The notes: generated by a model from the sequence alone, not told the origin. Shown: positions 44,309-54,537, numbered from the stretch's first letter. The stretch is 64,000 bases of DNA from Chromohalobacter nigrandesensis (GCF_023061285.1 NZ_JAKGAM010000004.1:124001-188000), one strand, 5' to 3'. Program-made: numbers and translations.

Positions 44309-45517
44309 ATGACTGAAACGGACGAAACCAATATCAAGATTCAGGTGCGCGGCCTGAGCAAGGTGTTTGGCTCCCAGCCTAAGAAAGCACTCGAGCTGCG
44401 AGACCAAGGGAAAAAGCGCCCCGAGATTCTTGAAAAAACCGGCCAGACCCTTGGCCTTTCAAATATCGACTTCGATGTACGTGAAGGCGAGCTTCTCGTC
44501 ATCATGGGTCTGTCGGGCTCCGGGAAATCGACGCTGATCCGCTGTCTCAATCGCCTCATCGAGCCCACCGAGGGCGATATCGTGATCGATGGTCAGAACA
44601 TTCCCAAGCTCAGCGAGAAAGAGCTGTTGGAATGTCGGCGCCGTCACTTCTCGATGGTTTTCCAGAATTTTGCGCTATTTCCGCATAAAACCGTGCAGGA
44701 AAATGCTGAATACGGCCTCGAGGTACGCGGCGTCGAGAAAAAATCTCGTATCGAAAGCGCACGCAACTCTCTCAAGCAGGTAGGCCTGGATGGCTGGGAA
44801 GATGCCTACCCGAGCCAGCTTTCCGGTGGTATGCAGCAGCGAGTCGGTCTGGCCCGTGCATTGGCCAACGACTCTACCGTGATGTTGATGGATGAGGCGT
44901 TTTCGGCACTCGATCCGTTGATCCGCAAGGATATGCAACAAGAGCTGATCGAGCTGCAGCACCGCATGAAGAAAACCACGATCTTCATCACTCACGATCT
45001 CGATGAAGCCATCAGCATCGGCGATCGCATCATCCTGCTCAAGGATGGCGAGGTCGTGCAGATGGGCACGCCCGAAGAGATCCTGACGCGGCCCGCTGAC
45101 GATTACGTGGCGCGCTTCGTCGAGGGCGTGGACATGTCGCGCATCTTCACGGCCAACAGTGCCATGCGATCCGTGCGTGCCACGGCGCGTGAGAGCGACG
45201 GCCCGCGCACGGTGTTGCGCAAGATGAGCGACAATGGACTCGACTCCATCTACGTCATCGGTCGTGACCGTACCTTGCTGGGGATCGTGAGTGTCGATGA
45301 CGTCGATGCGGCTGCCAAGGCTGGCAAGGACACGATCAACGAGTTGATCCAGAGCGACTTCCCGAAGGCCGGTCCGGATGAGCCGATGAACAATCTCTTT
45401 GCCATGTTCAACGATAAAAGCTATCCGATTGCCATCGTCGACGACAACCAGCGTCTCTTGGGAGTGGTCGTGAAGGGCGCGGTACTTGAAAAACTGGCTG
45501 AAGCGGGAGAGCACTGA
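44309..45517 (+). CDS. proV: Glycine betaine/proline ABC importer, ATPase ProV
   Basis: 402 residues (E. coli ProV 400). Walker A GLSGSGKST, signature LSGGMQQRVGLARAL, Walker B VMLMDEAFSALDP, then two CBS domains in the last 120 residues that sense ionic strength in this family. I start at the ATG 44309, whose AGG lies eight bases upstream; in-frame GTG and TTG codons upstream would add about 22 residues not seen in ProV. Confidence 0.94.
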   Translation: MTETDETNIKIQVRGLSKVFGSQPKKALELRDQGKKRPEILEKTGQTLGLSNIDFDVREGELLVIMGLSGSGKSTLIRCLNRLIEPTEGDIVIDGQNIPKLSEKELLECRRRHFSMVFQNFALFPHKTVQENAEYGLEVRGVEKKSRIESARNSLKQVGLDGWEDAYPSQLSGGMQQRVGLARALANDSTVMLMDEAFSALDPLIRKDMQQELIELQHRMKKTTIFITHDLDEAISIGDRIILLKDGEVVQMGTPEEILTRPADDYVARFVEGVDMSRIFTANSAMRSVRATARESDGPRTVLRKMSDNGLDSIYVIGRDRTLLGIVSVDDVDAAAKAGKDTINELIQSDFPKAGPDEPMNNLFAMFNDKSYPIAIVDDNQRLLGVVVKGAVLEKLAEAGEH

Positions 45518-46362
45518 TGGCGATTGATATTCCACGCATTCCCCTCGGCGACGGCATCGAGGGTGGTCTCGATTTTCTAACATCGCATTATTCCGTGGTG
45601 ACGCGAGGCATCTCACGTGTCACACAAAGCGGGATCACGGTGCTCAACGATGGGCTGATGTGGCTGCCCGAGTGGGCGCTGATGGCGATCATTGCGCTGA
45701 TCTGCTGGCGGGTTGCCAGCTTGCGCCTAGGCATCGGGGCGGTATTGGGTCTGGCCTTGATCTGGAACCTTGGCCTTTGGGATCCGATGATCGAGACCTT
45801 GACGCTGGTGGTGATCGCCACGGTGGTCGCGGTCGTCATTGCCATGCCTCTCGGGGTGCTCGCAGCCATTTCGGATCGCTTCTATAGTGTCATCATGCCG
45901 GTTCTGGATTTCATGCAGACCATGCCGGCCTTCGTTTATCTAATTCCGGCCATCCCGTTTTTCGGTATTGGGTCGGTGTCGGCCATTTTTGCCACGGTGA
46001 TCTTTTCGATGCCGCCGGCGATACGCTTCACCACGCTGGGTATTCGACAGGTTCCCAAGGACTTGATCGAGGCAGCGGATGCGTTCGGTGCTACGCGTAG
46101 TCAGAAGCTGATCAAGATACAGTTTCCGCTATCCTTGCCGACGATCATGGCCGGCATCAATCAGACGATCATGCTGGCGTTGTCGATGGTCGTGATCGCA
46201 GCGATGATCGGGGCCGATGGTCTGGGCAGCGAAGTGTGGCGCGCCATTCAGCGTCTGCGCCCCGGCGATGGTTTCGAAGCGGGTATTGCCGTAGTGATCC
46301 TCGCCATGTTGCTGGATCGCATCACGCAGGCACTTCGCAAACCGAGTAAGAAAACTAGCTAA
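45517..46362 (+). CDS. proW: Glycine betaine/proline ABC importer, permease ProW
   Basis: 281 residues with six to seven membrane helices and the transport-domain loop EAADAFGATRSQKLIKIQFPL. The N-terminal amphipathic tail is shorter than in E. coli ProW. Its start overlaps the proV stop in TGATG. Confidence 0.94.
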   Translation: MAIDIPRIPLGDGIEGGLDFLTSHYSVVTRGISRVTQSGITVLNDGLMWLPEWALMAIIALICWRVASLRLGIGAVLGLALIWNLGLWDPMIETLTLVVIATVVAVVIAMPLGVLAAISDRFYSVIMPVLDFMQTMPAFVYLIPAIPFFGIGSVSAIFATVIFSMPPAIRFTTLGIRQVPKDLIEAADAFGATRSQKLIKIQFPLSLPTIMAGINQTIMLALSMVVIAAMIGADGLGSEVWRAIQRLRPGDGFEAGIAVVILAMLLDRITQALRKPSKKTS

Positions 46363-46390
46363 GAAGCAAGGCGTGGTAAAACGCCGCTTA

Positions 46391-46433
46391 TTCGAGCATG
46401 TGCTCGAAAAAAGGAACGGTCGCTGGCCGTTCC
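46391..46433 (+). other. Twin intercistronic hairpins between proW and proX
   Basis: First hairpin TTCGAGCA-TG-TGCTCGAA (46391-46408) followed by A6; second GGAACGG-7-CCGTTCC (46413-46433). There is no U-run after either, so they are more likely to stabilise or process mRNA, allowing uneven proX expression, than to terminate it (inference). Confidence 0.55.
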
Positions 46434-46470
46434 GGTAGGATCTCCCATCAATAAGAGAAGGGGAATAACG

Positions 46471-47355
46471 ATGACACGCACTCCATTGAAGAAAGCCGTT
46501 CGCTATGGCGCCATCATGATGGCCGCCGGTGCAGGGCTCAATGCGGGCATCGCGCAAGCGCAGGACAGCAAGGGTGATATCACGCTCGCCTATGTCGAGT
46601 GGTCTTCCGAAGTGGCCTCCACCAACGTGGTTCGAGCGGTGCTCGAAGAGCAAGGTTACAATGTGGAGATGTCCTCATTGTCTGCTGCTGCGATGTGGCA
46701 AGCTGTAGCGTATGGTGATGCCGATGGCATGGTGGCAGCATGGTTACCTTCCACGCATGAACAGTACCTCGACGAGGTGGGCGACAAGGTCGAAAACCTG
46801 GGGCCAAACCTGCAGGGTACCAAGCTGGGGCTTGTCGTTCCTTCTTATACCGATATCTCGTCCATCGATGAACTTGATGACAAGGCCGATATGGTCAATG
46901 ACGAGATCGTGGGAATCGATCCCGGTGCTGGTCTCATGAACCTGACCGAAAATGTCATCGATGAATACGATCTTGATGATGCTATCAACCTGCAATCAGG
47001 TAGCGGCGCCACCATGACCGCTGCGCTGGATAGTGCCATCAAGAACGATGAAGATATCGTGGTCGCTGGTTGGACACCACACTGGATGTTCGCACGCTGG
47101 GATCTCAAGTACCTGGACGATCCCAAGAACGTCTACGGTGGCGCCGAGCACATCAATACCGTCGTGCGCCAAGGGCTGAAGGACGATATGCCGGAAGCCT
47201 ACGCGATTCTCGATAACTTCGAGTGGACGCCGGAGCAGATGGGCGAAGTGATGCTCATGAACCAGGAAGAAGACTCCGATCCGTACGAAAACGCCAAACA
47301 GTGGGTTGACGAGAACCCCGATGTCGTCGATGAGTGGGTAAACGGCGACAGCTAA
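46471..47355 (+). CDS. proX: Glycine betaine-binding periplasmic protein ProX
   Basis: 294 residues. A Sec signal peptide ends near IAQAQ (residues 1-30). The OpuAC-type domain contains YVEWSSEVASTNVV, MVAAWLPSTHEQYL and VAGWTPHWMFARWDLKYL, whose tryptophans form the betaine cage. The mature protein is strikingly acidic (many DD and ED pairs), as expected for a periplasmic protein in salt. AGAAGGGG precedes the ATG. A strong terminator follows. Confidence 0.95.
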   Translation: MTRTPLKKAVRYGAIMMAAGAGLNAGIAQAQDSKGDITLAYVEWSSEVASTNVVRAVLEEQGYNVEMSSLSAAAMWQAVAYGDADGMVAAWLPSTHEQYLDEVGDKVENLGPNLQGTKLGLVVPSYTDISSIDELDDKADMVNDEIVGIDPGAGLMNLTENVIDEYDLDDAINLQSGSGATMTAALDSAIKNDEDIVVAGWTPHWMFARWDLKYLDDPKNVYGGAEHINTVVRQGLKDDMPEAYAILDNFEWTPEQMGEVMLMNQEEDSDPYENAKQWVDENPDVVDEWVNGDS

Positions 47356-47400
47356 TAGGCGCTACTTTCGACATGATTTGTCGAAGAGTGTTGAAAGCAG

Positions 47401-47430
47401 ACGCCCGATCCTTCACGGATCGGGCGTTTT
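47401..47430 (+). terminator. Terminator of proVWX
   Basis: ACGCCCGATCC/GGATCGGGCGT, an 11-bp perfect stem with a five-base loop, then TTTT. It may also serve pdxH from the other side. Confidence 0.9.
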
Positions 47431-47474
47431 GCATGAAGGGCAGGTCAATGCGCTGAATGAGCCAAGCCGTAAGA

Positions 47475-48122
47475 TCAAGGCGCCAAGCGCGTTTTGCTCC
47501 AGGCTGCGTCCTGCTCGTGGTGACGGTAGCGAATGCGGTCATGGAGACGATTGGACTGGCCTTGCCAGAACTCCAGAATAAGCGGCCGAACACGATAGCC
47601 ACCCCAGTGAGGTGGGCGCTCGACGCTCTGGTCGGCATAGACCTGTTCGAAGCGTTGCTTGCGTTCCTCCAGCCATTCGCGGTCGGGAATTTCCACGCTT
47701 TGTTGGGAAATCCACGCGCCTAGCTGGCTGTCCCGAGGACGGCTGGCGAAATACTCATCCGACATGTTGGCCTCGGCTTTTTCCACGCGTCCCTCGATAC
47801 GCACCTGCCGGTGAAGTGTTGGCCACCAGAATACCAGGGCGGCATGCGGGACATTTGCCAACTCACTGCCTTTGTGGCTTTGGTAGTTGGTGAAGAATAC
47901 GAAACCTTGGTCATCGAAATGCTTGAGCAATACCACGCGGGCATGCGGGAGCCCTTGGCTATCGACGGTGGCCAACGTCATGGCGTTGGAATCTTGAGGT
48001 TCATGCTCTCGGGCGGCCGAGAACCAGGTCTCAAACAAGTCGATGGGCGATGCCGGCGTGTGCGCGTCGGAGAGTGTCTCGCCGGCGTAATCGCGTCGCA
48101 GGTCAGCGATATCGTAATTCAT
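47475..48122 (-). CDS. pdxH: Pyridoxamine 5'-phosphate oxidase
   Basis: FMN enzyme that makes pyridoxal phosphate from PNP or PMP. 215 residues, close to E. coli. Blocks: AMTLATVDSQGLPHARVVLLKHF, FVFFTNYQSHKGSEL, VRIEGRVEKA and the C-terminal EFWQGQSNRLHDRIRYR which closes the FMN and PLP sites. AGGAGAGGA precedes the ATG. Confidence 0.96.
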   Translation of the reverse strand: MNYDIADLRRDYAGETLSDAHTPASPIDLFETWFSAAREHEPQDSNAMTLATVDSQGLPHARVVLLKHFDDQGFVFFTNYQSHKGSELANVPHAALVFWWPTLHRQVRIEGRVEKAEANMSDEYFASRPRDSQLGAWISQQSVEIPDREWLEERKQRFEQVYADQSVERPPHWGGYRVRPLILEFWQGQSNRLHDRIRYRHHEQDAAWSKTRLAP

Positions 48123-48175
48123 GATCTTCCTCTCCTAAGTGTGCTTTCAGCCTTATCGGGTGGCAGCATTCCAGC

Positions 48176-48292
48176 TCATTCGCGTAAGTGCCAATCGCCA
48201 TGCGGAAGAGGCGTCACCGTCTCGGACAGCTCGTGCATGACATAACACCAGGCTTCTCCCACGGTGTCTCCAAACGAATGCGGTCGTACCAT
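48176..48292 (-). CDS. Possible small ORF, or remnant of a frameshifted gene
   Basis: 38 codons from an ATG at 48292, with a protein-like tail GEAWCYVMHELSE and PLPHGDWHLRE. The bases just before it read well in a different frame (DRLERYPEWYDRIRLETPWEKP), which then runs into the start of this ORF with a one-base offset. Either a 38-residue protein is made (GGAG lies a rather long 11 bases upstream) or this is a decayed gene of about 55 codons. No start codon is visible for the longer reading. Confidence 0.3.
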   Translation of the reverse strand: MVRPHSFGDTVGEAWCYVMHELSETVTPLPHGDWHLRE

Positions 48293-48325
48293 TCAGGATA
48301 GCGCTCCAGGCGGTCGAGATCGTTC

Positions 48326-49374
<1,049 letters not shown>

Positions 49375-49721
49375 TCATTCAATCAAGTCGAGAAGAGCTT
49401 CCGGAGGACGGCCGATGCGGGCGTTCGTGCCATCGTCGAGTAGCGGGCGTGCATGAGCCGAGGATAGTCGGCAATGGCCTGCAAGCGCTCCTCGTCGCTG
49501 GGTGCCTGGAGCGCCAAGGCTTTCCATTGGGCTTCATTGGTGCGAACCAGGGCCGGCGCGCCACCCTCGAGACGCTGGGCGAGCGTACGCAGCTGAGTGA
49601 GGTCTAAAGGGGTATCGAGATAGCGATGCACGTTGACGTCGACATGGCGGGCCTCGAGCAGGGCCAAAGCCTCTCGCGACTTGGAACAGCGCGGGTTGTG
49701 GTAAAGTGTAAAAGTCGTCAT
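49375..49721 (-). pseudogene. ArsC-family (YfgD-like) reductase gene with a C-terminal frameshift
   Basis: The first frame gives a thioredoxin-fold ArsC-like protein with Cys12 in YHNPRCSKSREAL and ends at 49383 with an atypical tail (ARTPASAVLRKLFST, 112 residues). In the next frame the same DNA reads RPLLDDGTNARIGRPPEALLDLIE and stops at 49375; IGRPPE is the standard C-terminal motif of the family. One missing base near 49449-49452 (about residue 91) explains the switch. The protein as sequenced lacks the motif that helps form the active site. It could still be a sequencing error. Confidence 0.8.
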
Positions 49722-49784
49722 GCCTTAACTCCGGCAGCTGGGGTCGACGAATCAACTAATTAGCCAAGCATTGTAGAGTGCCAC

Positions 49785-51005
49785 ATGCGACGCCCACAAC
49801 TCCTCGACCGCCGCTGGCCCGTCATCATCCTGCGTAGCCTGCGTGAACTGATACAGCGTTTCGATTCTCATGATGGGCTCAAAACTGCTTCGGCGTTGAC
49901 CTATACGACCTTGTTCGCCGTGGTCCCGTTCATGACCGTTGTCTATGCGATGCTGTCGGCCATCCCTAGTTTTCAGGGGGTCAGCGAAGAGCTTCAGGGC
50001 CTGATTTTCAGCCAATTCGTGCCTGCCACAGGGTCGTCGTTGGTCGAGCATCTGCGTGATTTTTCTCGCCAGGCCCGCAGCCTGACGTTAATCGGTCTGA
50101 TCTTTCTGCTGGTGACAGCCGTGATGATGATGGTCACCGTCGAAAAAGCGTTCAACACGATCTGGCATGTGTCGCGGAGTCGACGGGGAGTGTCCAGCTT
50201 TTTGTTGTATTGGGCGGTGCTGACGCTCGGCCCTTTGCTGCTAGGTTCCGGGTTCTTGCTGTCTTCCTACCTGGCGTCATTGACGTTGGTGCGCGGCGCC
50301 GCCGAAGTGCTGGGCGGGCCGGCGACGTTCCTGCGTCTGCTGCCGCTGACGCTGAGCTTCACGGCATTCGTCTTCATCTACATGGCGGTGCCCAATTGCC
50401 GCGTGCGCTTTCGGCATGCCGTGGCCGGGGCAGGGCTGGCGGCACTGGCGCTGGAGCTTGCCAAGGGGGCCTTTTCGCTTTATGTCACTTATTTCCCTTC
50501 CTACCAAGTGATCTATGGCACTTTTGCCGCTGTGCCCTTGTTTTTGATATGGGTGTTTCTGTCCTGGTCGATCGTGCTGGTGGGGGCTGAGCTCGCGGCC
50601 TGGTTGAGTGAGCGCCGACGTGTCGAATGGCGCTACTGGCCACCATTCTGGCAAGCCGTGGGTATAGTATCGCGTCTTCATGAAGCGCATCAGCATGGGC
50701 GGTCGCTTGCCGACCGAGAATTGGCGATGTGCCTTGGGCTGCGGTACACGGAAGTGATGACGCCTCTGGAACAGCTCGGGGTGGCCGCTCAGCTCGACAA
50801 TGATCGCTGGATGCTGGGACGTGATCTGGGTGAGCTGACGCTCTGGGAGTTTCAGCGTGCCATGCCATGGCCGGTGCCGCTGGGTGACAATGCGCCGCTG
50901 AGTGAAATGGCGCTCGTGCATGCTGCGCTTCAAGAGGCTGAAGATCACCGCCAGCAGGTATTGATGAAGCCTATTGAAAGCCTATTGCACTCGTCTCGTG
51001 AATGA
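49785..51005 (+). CDS. yihY: YihY/UPF0761 family inner-membrane protein
   Basis: 406 residues. Six membrane helices lie in the first 270 (starting SALTYTTLFAVVPFMTVVYAML); the soluble C-terminal part resembles a winged-helix-like tail common in this family. Historically mis-named ribonuclease BN. Exact function unknown. It is divergent from the arsC-like gene. Confidence 0.9.
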   Translation: MRRPQLLDRRWPVIILRSLRELIQRFDSHDGLKTASALTYTTLFAVVPFMTVVYAMLSAIPSFQGVSEELQGLIFSQFVPATGSSLVEHLRDFSRQARSLTLIGLIFLLVTAVMMMVTVEKAFNTIWHVSRSRRGVSSFLLYWAVLTLGPLLLGSGFLLSSYLASLTLVRGAAEVLGGPATFLRLLPLTLSFTAFVFIYMAVPNCRVRFRHAVAGAGLAALALELAKGAFSLYVTYFPSYQVIYGTFAAVPLFLIWVFLSWSIVLVGAELAAWLSERRRVEWRYWPPFWQAVGIVSRLHEAHQHGRSLADRELAMCLGLRYTEVMTPLEQLGVAAQLDNDRWMLGRDLGELTLWEFQRAMPWPVPLGDNAPLSEMALVHAALQEAEDHRQQVLMKPIESLLHSSRE

Positions 51006-51078
51006 CGATAGGGTGATTGAAATATTCAAATCTTATACCGTTATCTATCTTTGTACTTTCACCCTATATTGAACCTGA

Positions 51079-51498
51079 TTATAAGCGTTGATAAACCCAA
51101 GCACTTTGACCGCTAGCGAGTTTGACGTTTATACGTCGATAACGCTCGCCAAGATGCTCGTACCGGTCCAGTTTTTTGAGTTCATCGTTTGTGACTGAAA
51201 GAGTATAGCCATCGACCTGCGCGTTCGCCGCGGGTGAAATATCCAACTCATCACGGGTATAACCGCGAAGCGTGGCGGGTGTCGCAGTACCGGCACGTCC
51301 CATGATTAACCAGCGGATCGGGGCATAACGCAGAGTGCCATAGACAAATACAGTATGGTGTTCGAGGCGACGATCCATGATTGGAGGGTTAGCGGGTGCT
51401 GCATAGCCATAGGGGCTCTGGAAGGCGTACCAAAGGTAGCCGACCCCGAGAACGATGACGAGTACGGCGGCAACCCCGATTCTATAGACCCAGCGCAT
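51079..51498 (-). CDS. Membrane-anchored gamma-glutamylcyclotransferase-like protein
   Basis: 139 residues. An N-terminal helix (7-26) anchors a GGCT/AIG2-type domain: VFVYGTLRYAPIRW is the substrate loop and LKKLDRYEHLGERYRR carries the expected catalytic Glu. Family members release 5-oxoproline from gamma-glutamyl compounds. A membrane-anchored, probably periplasm-facing version is less usual. GGGAG six bases before the ATG at 51498 decides the start. Confidence 0.75.
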   Translation of the reverse strand: MRWVYRIGVAAVLVIVLGVGYLWYAFQSPYGYAAPANPPIMDRRLEHHTVFVYGTLRYAPIRWLIMGRAGTATPATLRGYTRDELDISPAANAQVDGYTLSVTNDELKKLDRYEHLGERYRRINVKLASGQSAWVYQRL

Positions 51499-51656
51499 TG
51501 GCATCTCCCGAGTTCTTGAAGTGCAAGGCTGTGTACGAGCGAAGTAGGGTGCCCATGTTTGCGCTTGCCGCCAGGGGCGGGAAGTGTGGCATTATCTCGT
51601 TAGCTTGGGAACCGTCAACGACATCCCGAGATCGTGGGCCATAGGAGAGCAAGCCA

Positions 51657-52250
51657 ATGAGCCAGCACATGCGGGACGATCTATTTAGGCAAATGTTAGG
51701 GGAAGACGTTCAACCATTGACTAAAGGTCACGACAAGGCCGACGTCGAGCATTCCCCCACCGTTCCTTCTGAGGCTCAATTGGCTCGCCGTGCTCAGGCC
51801 GAGGCCGATGAGTCGGAGAGCAATTTCTTATCCGATGAGTTCGTCGAGCTGGTAGGGCCGGCCGACCCTATCGAGTATCGCCGCGATGGCATTCAACTCG
51901 GCGTTCTTGAGCGTTTGCGCCATGGCGGCTATGCCCCGGAAGCGTATTTGCACTTGCAAAAAAGGCCGCTTGAAGTATGTCGCCGCGAGCTGTTTCGGTT
52001 CATACGAGACGCGCGCGAGCACGACCTGCGTTGTGTGTTGATCGTGCATGGTCGTAGCAAGGAAGCTGAAGGGCAGGCGAATATCGCACGCTCCTACGTC
52101 GGCAAATGGCTGGCGCAGTTCGACGAGGTGCAAGCTTATGTCTCGGCGCATAAAAGCCACGGCGGCTTGGGTGCCACCTATGCCATGTTGCGCAAGTCGG
52201 AGCGTGCCCGCGCCAGAAATCGCGAACGCCAGCAGAAACGGCGGGGCTGA
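51657..52250 (+). CDS. smrA: Smr-domain DNA/RNA nuclease, SmrA-like
   Basis: 197 residues with a C-terminal Smr domain: LRCVLIVHGRSKEAEGQANIARSYVGKWL followed by HKSHGGLGATYAML. The N-terminal 70 residues contain the LDLHxxxx-like region in a degenerate form (DEFVEL). Smr domains nick DNA or cleave RNA; the physiological target here is unknown. GGAGAG precedes the ATG. Confidence 0.85.
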   Translation: MSQHMRDDLFRQMLGEDVQPLTKGHDKADVEHSPTVPSEAQLARRAQAEADESESNFLSDEFVELVGPADPIEYRRDGIQLGVLERLRHGGYAPEAYLHLQKRPLEVCRRELFRFIRDAREHDLRCVLIVHGRSKEAEGQANIARSYVGKWLAQFDEVQAYVSAHKSHGGLGATYAMLRKSERARARNRERQQKRRG

Positions 52251-52333
52251 TTACCTGCCTGTCGGAGAGCAAAAGCGAGGAAAAGGCCGACGTCGTTCTC
52301 GTTTGAGCGTGCGTCGGCCAGTGCCTGGCAGCG

Positions 52334-52831
52334 TTAGGCGCTTTCGCGCATACGCCGTCTGAACAGGGGCTCCGGCGTGTCGGTGCCGGGCTGGTAGCTG
52401 AGGCTGAACGTGTCCAGAGCGTTGAGTGCATCTTCGACGACTTGATCCTCGCGCAGCAAGAAGGCATCGAAGCCGCAGCGCGACATGTAATACAGTTGAT
52501 CGATCAGGACGTCGCCGACCGCGCGAATCTGTCCCCGATACCCATGGCGCTCGCGAAGCTGACGCGCAATGCTGTAGCCACGGCCATCGGTGAACCTGGG
52601 AAAGTCGATGGCGATCAGCGGCGCGGCAAGTAGCTGCTCGGCGAGCTCGGGCGTAAGCTCGGTATCGCTGGCAAGCAACGGCGCGATGTCGTCGCCGGAC
52701 GCTTCCTGCCACTCCACCAACGGGACGATGACCCGCCCGCTCTCGGGGCGTGGTGCATCTTCCTCGCAGAGTACCCATTCATCGTCCTCAACGCGGCGAT
52801 TGGCGATCAGAGTGCGTGGCTGCTCAGGCAT
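52334..52831 (-). CDS. DUF934 protein, partner of sulfite reductase
   Basis: 165 residues. The block DGRGYSIARQLRERHGYRGQIRAVGDVLIDQLYYMSRCGFDAFLL defines DUF934, which nearly always follows cysI in proteobacteria lacking CysJ. It is thought to help electron delivery or assembly of the reductase (inference from context). The ATG at 52831 has AAGGAG seven bases upstream and overlaps the cysI end by 8 bp. Confidence 0.9.
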   Translation of the reverse strand: MPEQPRTLIANRRVEDDEWVLCEEDAPRPESGRVIVPLVEWQEASGDDIAPLLASDTELTPELAEQLLAAPLIAIDFPRFTDGRGYSIARQLRERHGYRGQIRAVGDVLIDQLYYMSRCGFDAFLLREDQVVEDALNALDTFSLSYQPGTDTPEPLFRRRMRESA

Positions 52832-54476
52832 AGACATGCTCCTTGAAAGGCTTCAGGCCGATGCGGCGATAGGTATCGAGAAACGTCTCGTCGGGCGTGC
52901 GTTCGCCGACGTAGACCTTCAGTAGCTTGTCGATCACGTTGGTCACGTCTTCTCGGTAGAAAGACGGACCAAGAATTTTGCCCAGTGACGACTCGTTGCC
53001 CTGACTGCCGCCCAGTGAAATCTGGTAATACTCCTCGCCCTTCTTGTCGACGCCGAGAATACCGATATGCCCCACGTGGTGGTGACCGCAGGCATTCATG
53101 CAGCCGGAGATGTTGAGTTCCAGCGGCCCCAGATCATAGAGGAAGTCCAGATCTTCGAAGCGCTGCTGGATTTCCTGGGCAACGGGGATCGACTTGGCAT
53201 TGGCCAGCGAGCAGTAATCGCCGCCTGGGCAGCAGATCAAATCGGCCAGGGTGCCTACGGTAGGATTCGCCATGCCCAGCGTCTCGAGGCGTTGCCAGAG
53301 TTCTTCCATGCGATCCACCGGCACATCGGTCAGCACTAGATTCTGCTCGTGCGTGACGCGCAGCTCGCCATAACTGAATTCGTCGGCCAGATCTGCAACG
53401 GCGGCCATGTCTTCAGAGGTCACATCGCCGGGTGAATGGTCGTGACGCTTGAGCGACAGCGTCACGGCCTTGTAACCGGGAACCTTGTGGTCGGTGACGT
53501 TGTTGGTCACGAAGCGAGCGAAGGTACGGTTTTCCCCGCGCAGGCGCTCGTAGGCCTGAATGGCGTCCTCGGTGACATCGCGACGGGGCGGCTCGACGAA
53601 GTGGCCGGCCACGGCGGAAATCGCCTCGTCGGTCAACGTCTGAGGGCCATCCTTGAGGTGGGCCCATTCTGCCTCGGTACGGCGTCGAAACTCGTCGATG
53701 CCCAGTGCCTTGACCAGAATCTTGATACGCGCCTTGAACTTGTTGTCGCGCCGGCCGTATTGGTTGTAGACGCGCAGGATCGCTTCGAGATACGTCAGCA
53801 GGTGTTGCCACGGCAGGTCGTCACAGATCACGGCGCCGATCATCGGCGTACGCCCCAGACCGCCGCCAACAAGTACCTTGACGCGCACGTCGCCGTCCTC
53901 GTTGCGCCAGAAGCGCAGGCCCACGTCGTGCACCTGGATGGCCGCGCGGTCTTCCTCGGCACCGGTCACGGCGATCTTGAACTTGCGCGGCAGATAGGCG
54001 AACTCGGGGTGAAAGGTCGACCACTGACGAATCAACTCACACCAAGGGCGCGGGTCGACGTCCTCGTCGCCGGCGATGCCGGAGAACTGATCGGTGGTGG
54101 TGTTACGGATATCGTTGCCGCTGGTCTGGATGGCATGCATTTGCACGCTCGCCAGATCGGCCAGGATGTCCGGCACGTCCTCGAGTTTCGGCCAGTTCAA
54201 CTGCAGATTGGTGCGCGTGGTGAAATGACCATAGCCGCGATCGTAGCGTGCCGCGATCTCCCCCAGCTTGCGCAGCTGATAGGAGGCCAGCATGCCGTAA
54301 GGAATGGCAATACGCAGCATCGGCGCATAGCGCTGCACATAAAGGCCGTTCTGCACGCGCAGCGGCAGAAATTCTTCGTCGCTGATCTTGCCTTCGAGAT
54401 AGCGGCGCATCTGGTCGCGGAACTGGGCGACGCGCTCGTCGACGAGCGTTTGGTCGTACGTGTCGTACCGATACAT
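52824..54476 (-). CDS. cysI: Sulfite reductase (ferredoxin-type), siroheme hemoprotein CysI
   Basis: Reduces sulfite to sulfide with six electrons. 550 residues with the duplicated nitrite/sulfite reductase fold. The siroheme/[4Fe-4S] cysteines are in ICCPGGDYCSLA and NISGCMNACGHHH. DIRNTTTDQFSGIAGDE is a substrate-channel block. No CysJ flavoprotein is present, so the electron donor is likely ferredoxin or a partner elsewhere. Confidence 0.93.
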   Translation of the reverse strand: MYRYDTYDQTLVDERVAQFRDQMRRYLEGKISDEEFLPLRVQNGLYVQRYAPMLRIAIPYGMLASYQLRKLGEIAARYDRGYGHFTTRTNLQLNWPKLEDVPDILADLASVQMHAIQTSGNDIRNTTTDQFSGIAGDEDVDPRPWCELIRQWSTFHPEFAYLPRKFKIAVTGAEEDRAAIQVHDVGLRFWRNEDGDVRVKVLVGGGLGRTPMIGAVICDDLPWQHLLTYLEAILRVYNQYGRRDNKFKARIKILVKALGIDEFRRRTEAEWAHLKDGPQTLTDEAISAVAGHFVEPPRRDVTEDAIQAYERLRGENRTFARFVTNNVTDHKVPGYKAVTLSLKRHDHSPGDVTSEDMAAVADLADEFSYGELRVTHEQNLVLTDVPVDRMEELWQRLETLGMANPTVGTLADLICCPGGDYCSLANAKSIPVAQEIQQRFEDLDFLYDLGPLELNISGCMNACGHHHVGHIGILGVDKKGEEYYQISLGGSQGNESSLGKILGPSFYREDVTNVIDKLLKVYVGERTPDETFLDTYRRIGLKPFKEHVYA

Positions 54477-54537
54477 ACAGGCGGTGTCCTGCTAGTCACA
54501 TGGATTGCCGTAGCAGGGCACCTTACCCTGCCTTCTA

